The translations under genes and the position numbers were made by a program. A stretch of 64,000 bases of DNA, taken from Poriferisodalis sp964484385 (GTDB lineage: Bacteria > Actinomycetota > Acidimicrobiia > Acidimicrobiales > Poriferisodalaceae). The notes beneath the pieces were generated by a model. The model saw only the letters and a list, made by a program, of their open reading frames with translations. It had not been told where the DNA came from and made no database searches. This document shows positions 61,128-64,000 of the stretch, piece by piece (the stretch's first letter is position 1; each line of letters starts with the position of its first letter). Location: positions 1 to 64,000 of the forward strand of contig CAZAFV010000007.1 in NCBI GenBank assembly GCA_964484385.1, given 5' to 3'.

Positions 61128-63638
61128 TCAGGCGCGCAGCGCCGCATTGCGTGGGTCGTAGGCCGCTTCGGCGAGCACTGTCGCGGTGCGCCGTTCGCCG
61201 AGCAGGTCAAGCTCGAAGGTGCTGCCGGGGGCTTCGAACCCGGGGTCGACGTACACGAAGGCCAAGCTGCGGCCCACGGTGTGTCCCCAGGCACCGCTCG
61301 TGCCGATGCCCATGGGCTCGTCGCTGCCCGGCGCAAAGGCCGGCTCGTTGCCGCGGACGTCGTTGCCCATCGGGCCCATCTCGGTGTCCACCTCGCAGTA
61401 CACGAGCACCATGGACAACGGCTCGCCCTGCTGCTCAGATTCCCGGCGAGCCTGTGCCGCGTCACGACCGAGGAAGGGACGGCTGTAGTCCACGAAGCGC
61501 CCGAGTCGGGCCTCAACCGGCGTGATCTCGGTGGTCAGCTCGCTGCCCCATGCCTTGTAGGCCTTCTCGATGCGCATGACGTTCATGGCGTAGCTGCCGA
61601 AGTGCACCAGGCCGTGGGGCTCGCCGGCTTCGGCGACCGCGTCATACACGCGGGCCAGTTCGCCCATCGGGCAGTGCAGCTCCCAGCCCAGTTCGCCGAC
61701 GTAGGACACCCGCAGCGCGATGACGGGCACGCCTGCCACCGAGATCTCCTGGGCAGTCAGCCAGCTGAATGCGTCGTTGCTGAGGTCGGCGTCGGTCACC
61801 GGCGACAGCACGTCACGTGCACGCGGGCCGGTCACCCCCAAGATGGCGGTGCTGTCGGTGGCGTCGCGCACACTCACCTGCTCGTCGGCCTCGACGTGAT
61901 CGCGCAGCCAGTCCAAGTCGTGGCTCTGGCCCATGATCGCGGAGGCCAGCCAGAACCGGTCCGGCGCCAGCCGTGCAATGGTCATCTCGCACTCGATGCC
62001 GCCCAGCTCGGTGAGCATGTGGGTCAGGCGGATGCCGCCGTCGCGCCCGGGCAGGCGGTTGGCCGACAGCCGATCCAGCAGGGCGGCCGCATCGGGCCCG
62101 GTCACCTCGAACTTGGCGAAGGCGCTGAGGTCGGCCACTCCGACGCGCTCGCGAACGCCGCGCACCTCGGCGCCGACGATGTCATGCGCGTTGGAGCGAC
62201 GGAACGAGTGCGCTTCAGGCGTGCCGCCGGGCGAAAAGTACTGGGGGCGCTCCCACCCGTAGATCTCCTGCCACTGCGCGCCCAGCGCGTCGAAGCGGCC
62301 CCATAGCGGCGTGGTTTTGACCGGCCTGCCAGCGGCTCGCTGCTCCCCCGGCAGCCGCACTTGGTACATCTCGTGGTACTCGTCGAGCGCCTTCTCCAGC
62401 GCGAACTGCGACTTGGGGCCGGTGTGGTCGCCGAAGCGGCGCGGATCCATGGCGCGCACGTTGATCTCGGTCTGGCCGTGAACCATCCACTGCGCCAGGA
62501 ACTTCCCGGCACCCGGGCCTTGGGTGATGCCGATGGATGCCCCGTTGCAGTGCCAGTAGTTGCGCACCCCCGGTGCGGGCCCCATGAGATAGCCCGAGTC
62601 GGGGGTGTGGGTGATCGGTCCCGACACAACTTGCTTGATGCCCGCGTCGGACAGCACGCCGATGCGCTGCTCGGCGAAGCCAAGGCACTCTTCGAGCACG
62701 TCGAGGTTCTCTCCGGGCAGGTGGAAGTGCAGGTCCCAGTCGATGCCGTCGACGCCGTAGGACCGGGAGCCAGACATCTCGTACGGCCCGATGAGCAGGC
62801 CGTCGATCTCTTGGCGGTAGTAGCAGGAGGCGCGGGGATCGCGCACCACTGGCAGCTCGAAATCGAGGGCTTCGACTTCGGGCACGGTCTCGGTCACCAA
62901 GTACTGGTGGATGACCGACACGATCGGAACGTCGAGCCCGATCATGGCGCCGAGCTGGGGTGCGTAGTGCCCGGCGGCATTCACGACGTGCTCGCAGTGG
63001 ATGGTGTCCTGCTCGTCGCGGCCGTTCGAACCGTTGCGGCGGCGGGCCGGATCGGCACCGCCGCGCACGATCGTGACATCCCAGCTGCCGTCGGGGCGCT
63101 GGGACATGCCGGTCACCAGCGTGTGGCGCATGATGCGGCAGCCGAGGTCGCGGGCACCCTTGGCCATGGCGTTCGTGCAGCTCGACGGATCGGTCCAGCC
63201 GTCATGGGGCGTGTAGAAACCGAGTCGCACGTCGTCGAGATCGGTCAGCAGCGGGTGCCGTTCGGCAATCTCAGCAGGCCCGATCAGGTGCGACTCCACG
63301 CCGATCTGGGTGAGCATGGCGTGGACGTAGTGGTGCCAGTCGGCCTCGTCGGCCGTGCGCGCCAGCCGGATGGCGCCGCAGCCGTGCCAGCCCGCTGACA
63401 GTCCTGTCTCGGCTTCGAGGCGCGGGTAGAGCGCCACCGCCTCCTGGTGCACCTTGGCCATGTTGAGATCGCCGATGAAGTTCGGGATCAGGCCGGCCGC
63501 GTGCCAGGTGGACCCAGAGGTCAGCTCGCCTTTCTCGACCAGGATCGTGTCGGTCCAGCCTTCGTGCGCGAGGGCATACAGCAGGCCGGCCCCCATCGCG
63601 CCGCCGCCGATGATGACGCATTGCGCTTGTTCAGGCAT
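61128..63638 (-). CDS. FAD-dependent dimethylglycine/sarcosine dehydrogenase-family protein with GcvT domain
   Basis: 836 residues. Residues 8-18 are the dinucleotide motif IIGGGAMGAGL. His46 in GSTWHAAGL matches the covalent FAD-binding His of dimethylglycine dehydrogenase. From about residue 430 the protein is a GcvT/aminomethyltransferase-type folate domain (GVADLSAFAKFEVTGPDAAAL, SYVGELGWELHCP). The family oxidises N-methyl groups and passes the one-carbon unit to tetrahydrofolate. It is the probable upstream gene of the MttB pair. Confidence 0.9.
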   Translation of the reverse strand: MPEQAQCVIIGGGAMGAGLLYALAHEGWTDTILVEKGELTSGSTWHAAGLIPNFIGDLNMAKVHQEAVALYPRLEAETGLSAGWHGCGAIRLARTADEADWHHYVHAMLTQIGVESHLIGPAEIAERHPLLTDLDDVRLGFYTPHDGWTDPSSCTNAMAKGARDLGCRIMRHTLVTGMSQRPDGSWDVTIVRGGADPARRRNGSNGRDEQDTIHCEHVVNAAGHYAPQLGAMIGLDVPIVSVIHQYLVTETVPEVEALDFELPVVRDPRASCYYRQEIDGLLIGPYEMSGSRSYGVDGIDWDLHFHLPGENLDVLEECLGFAEQRIGVLSDAGIKQVVSGPITHTPDSGYLMGPAPGVRNYWHCNGASIGITQGPGAGKFLAQWMVHGQTEINVRAMDPRRFGDHTGPKSQFALEKALDEYHEMYQVRLPGEQRAAGRPVKTTPLWGRFDALGAQWQEIYGWERPQYFSPGGTPEAHSFRRSNAHDIVGAEVRGVRERVGVADLSAFAKFEVTGPDAAALLDRLSANRLPGRDGGIRLTHMLTELGGIECEMTIARLAPDRFWLASAIMGQSHDLDWLRDHVEADEQVSVRDATDSTAILGVTGPRARDVLSPVTDADLSNDAFSWLTAQEISVAGVPVIALRVSYVGELGWELHCPMGELARVYDAVAEAGEPHGLVHFGSYAMNVMRIEKAYKAWGSELTTEITPVEARLGRFVDYSRPFLGRDAAQARRESEQQGEPLSMVLVYCEVDTEMGPMGNDVRGNEPAFAPGSDEPMGIGTSGAWGHTVGRSLAFVYVDPGFEAPGSTFELDLLGERRTATVLAEAAYDPRNAALRA

Positions 63639-63787
63639 GCTCAGCGATGCCGGGCCTGCTCAGACATACACAGGTCCCCATTTGTCCGGGCCAAAGGTGA
63701 GCCGAACCCCCCGGTTCGGGCCCCGTGGCATGCCGACGTGGTGCGCGCAAATTACCACCGCTCCGCGCACCACTGCGCGCATTCTCG

Positions 63788-64000
63788 TCAGCTGGATTCA
63801 GACGGCGAGCGATACTCCAGCAGCGAGGACTGACCACGCATGGCGACGATCCTCAGGTCGCGCTCATTGCCGTGGACATCAACAAGGTTGAGTACCTCGT
63901 CGCCAACAGCGAAGTGAACTGGTTGCTGTTGGCCGCCGTTGACAGCGACGTTGGTCGTGTAGAGGTACGCCCGATCAAGATTGTCGAGAATCGGGTTCAG
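63788..64000 (-). CDS. 3' end of an unidentified gene, truncated by the window edge
   Basis: Seventy codons read leftward from the window end to a TGA at 63788-63790. The peptide looks like a folded C-terminal domain (LNPILDNLDRAYLYTTNVAV, HFAVGDEVLNLVDVHG, RIVAMRGQSSLLEY) with normal codon use. No family is recognised. It would be the gene just upstream of the dehydrogenase at 63638, with about 150 bp between them holding nothing I can interpret. Confidence 0.55.
   Translation of the reverse strand: MNPILDNLDRAYLYTTNVAVNGGQQQPVHFAVGDEVLNLVDVHGNERDLRIVAMRGQSSLLEYRSPSESS

Overview
The window is 64 kb of GC-rich, tightly packed chromosome. No intergenic gap reaches 300 bp, GTG and TTG starts are frequent, and ATGA stop/start overlaps are common. 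The gene content includes CaiB/BaiF CoA-transferases, enoyl-CoA hydratases, two molybdopterin oxidoreductases, a form I aerobic CO dehydrogenase, an MttB-family methyltransferase beside a dimethylglycine-dehydrogenase-like protein, phytanoyl-CoA dioxygenase, a dodecin and DUF4389 membrane proteins. This suggests an aerobic, heterotrophic actinobacterium, most likely of the Acidimicrobiia type. That placement is inference from gene content; there is no rRNA or other phylogenetic marker. I saw no tRNA, rRNA, transposase, integrase, CRISPR array or recognisable transcription factor.

Layout. 1-6144: enoyl-CoA hydratase, a small desulforedoxin-like protein, an epimerase, an N-acyl-D-amino-acid-deacylase-type amidohydrolase, an HSL-type esterase and a two-domain VOC protein. 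6313-14849: a candidate defence island. It holds a 1000-residue DNA methyltransferase with a nuclease-like N-terminus, convergent with a two-gene operon (AAA/DUF4143 ATPase, then a 1391-residue NACHT-type NTPase with a C-terminal PD-(D/E)XK-like nuclease). Two related palindromes lie just upstream of that operon. 14937-31176: lipid and small-molecule catabolism: a fused double CaiB protein with a molybdopterin oxidoreductase, a dodecin divergent from a dodecin-Usp-like fusion, an enoyl-CoA hydratase, an epoxide-hydrolase-like enzyme, then a minus-strand run of molybdopterin oxidoreductase, MFS, alcohol dehydrogenase, SDR and MFS.

31341-41621: an aerobic CO dehydrogenase locus in two convergent halves. 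The plus half is a 93-aa protein, coxD, coxE and two small unknown proteins. The minus half is an 84-aa protein, coxM, coxS, coxL (active-site loop AYRCSFR, form I), an XdhC-type factor, coxG and five consecutive small single-helix membrane proteins. The minus half is chained by overlaps and one-base gaps from coxM to coxG. 41736-41809 is a perfect 25-bp inverted repeat before a DUF2269-like membrane gene.

42406-48880: dehydrogenases of the isopropylmalate/tartrate and Ldh2 families, an acyl-CoA-dehydrogenase-fold flavoprotein, a ThDP enzyme and two DUF4389 paralogues. 49040-52997: a Hen1-Pnkp RNA-repair pair. 53009-59396: phytanoyl-CoA dioxygenase, membrane-anchored glutamate-synthase-family protein, an Aim32/sucrase-type thioredoxin-like ferredoxin overlapping a CaiB gene, shikimate kinase and an arsenate-reductase-type phosphatase with a helical N-terminal domain. 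59427-63638: an MttB homologue and a dimethylglycine/sarcosine-dehydrogenase-type protein, probably one methylated-amine (glycine-betaine-like) catabolic unit. Partial minus-strand genes run off both ends.
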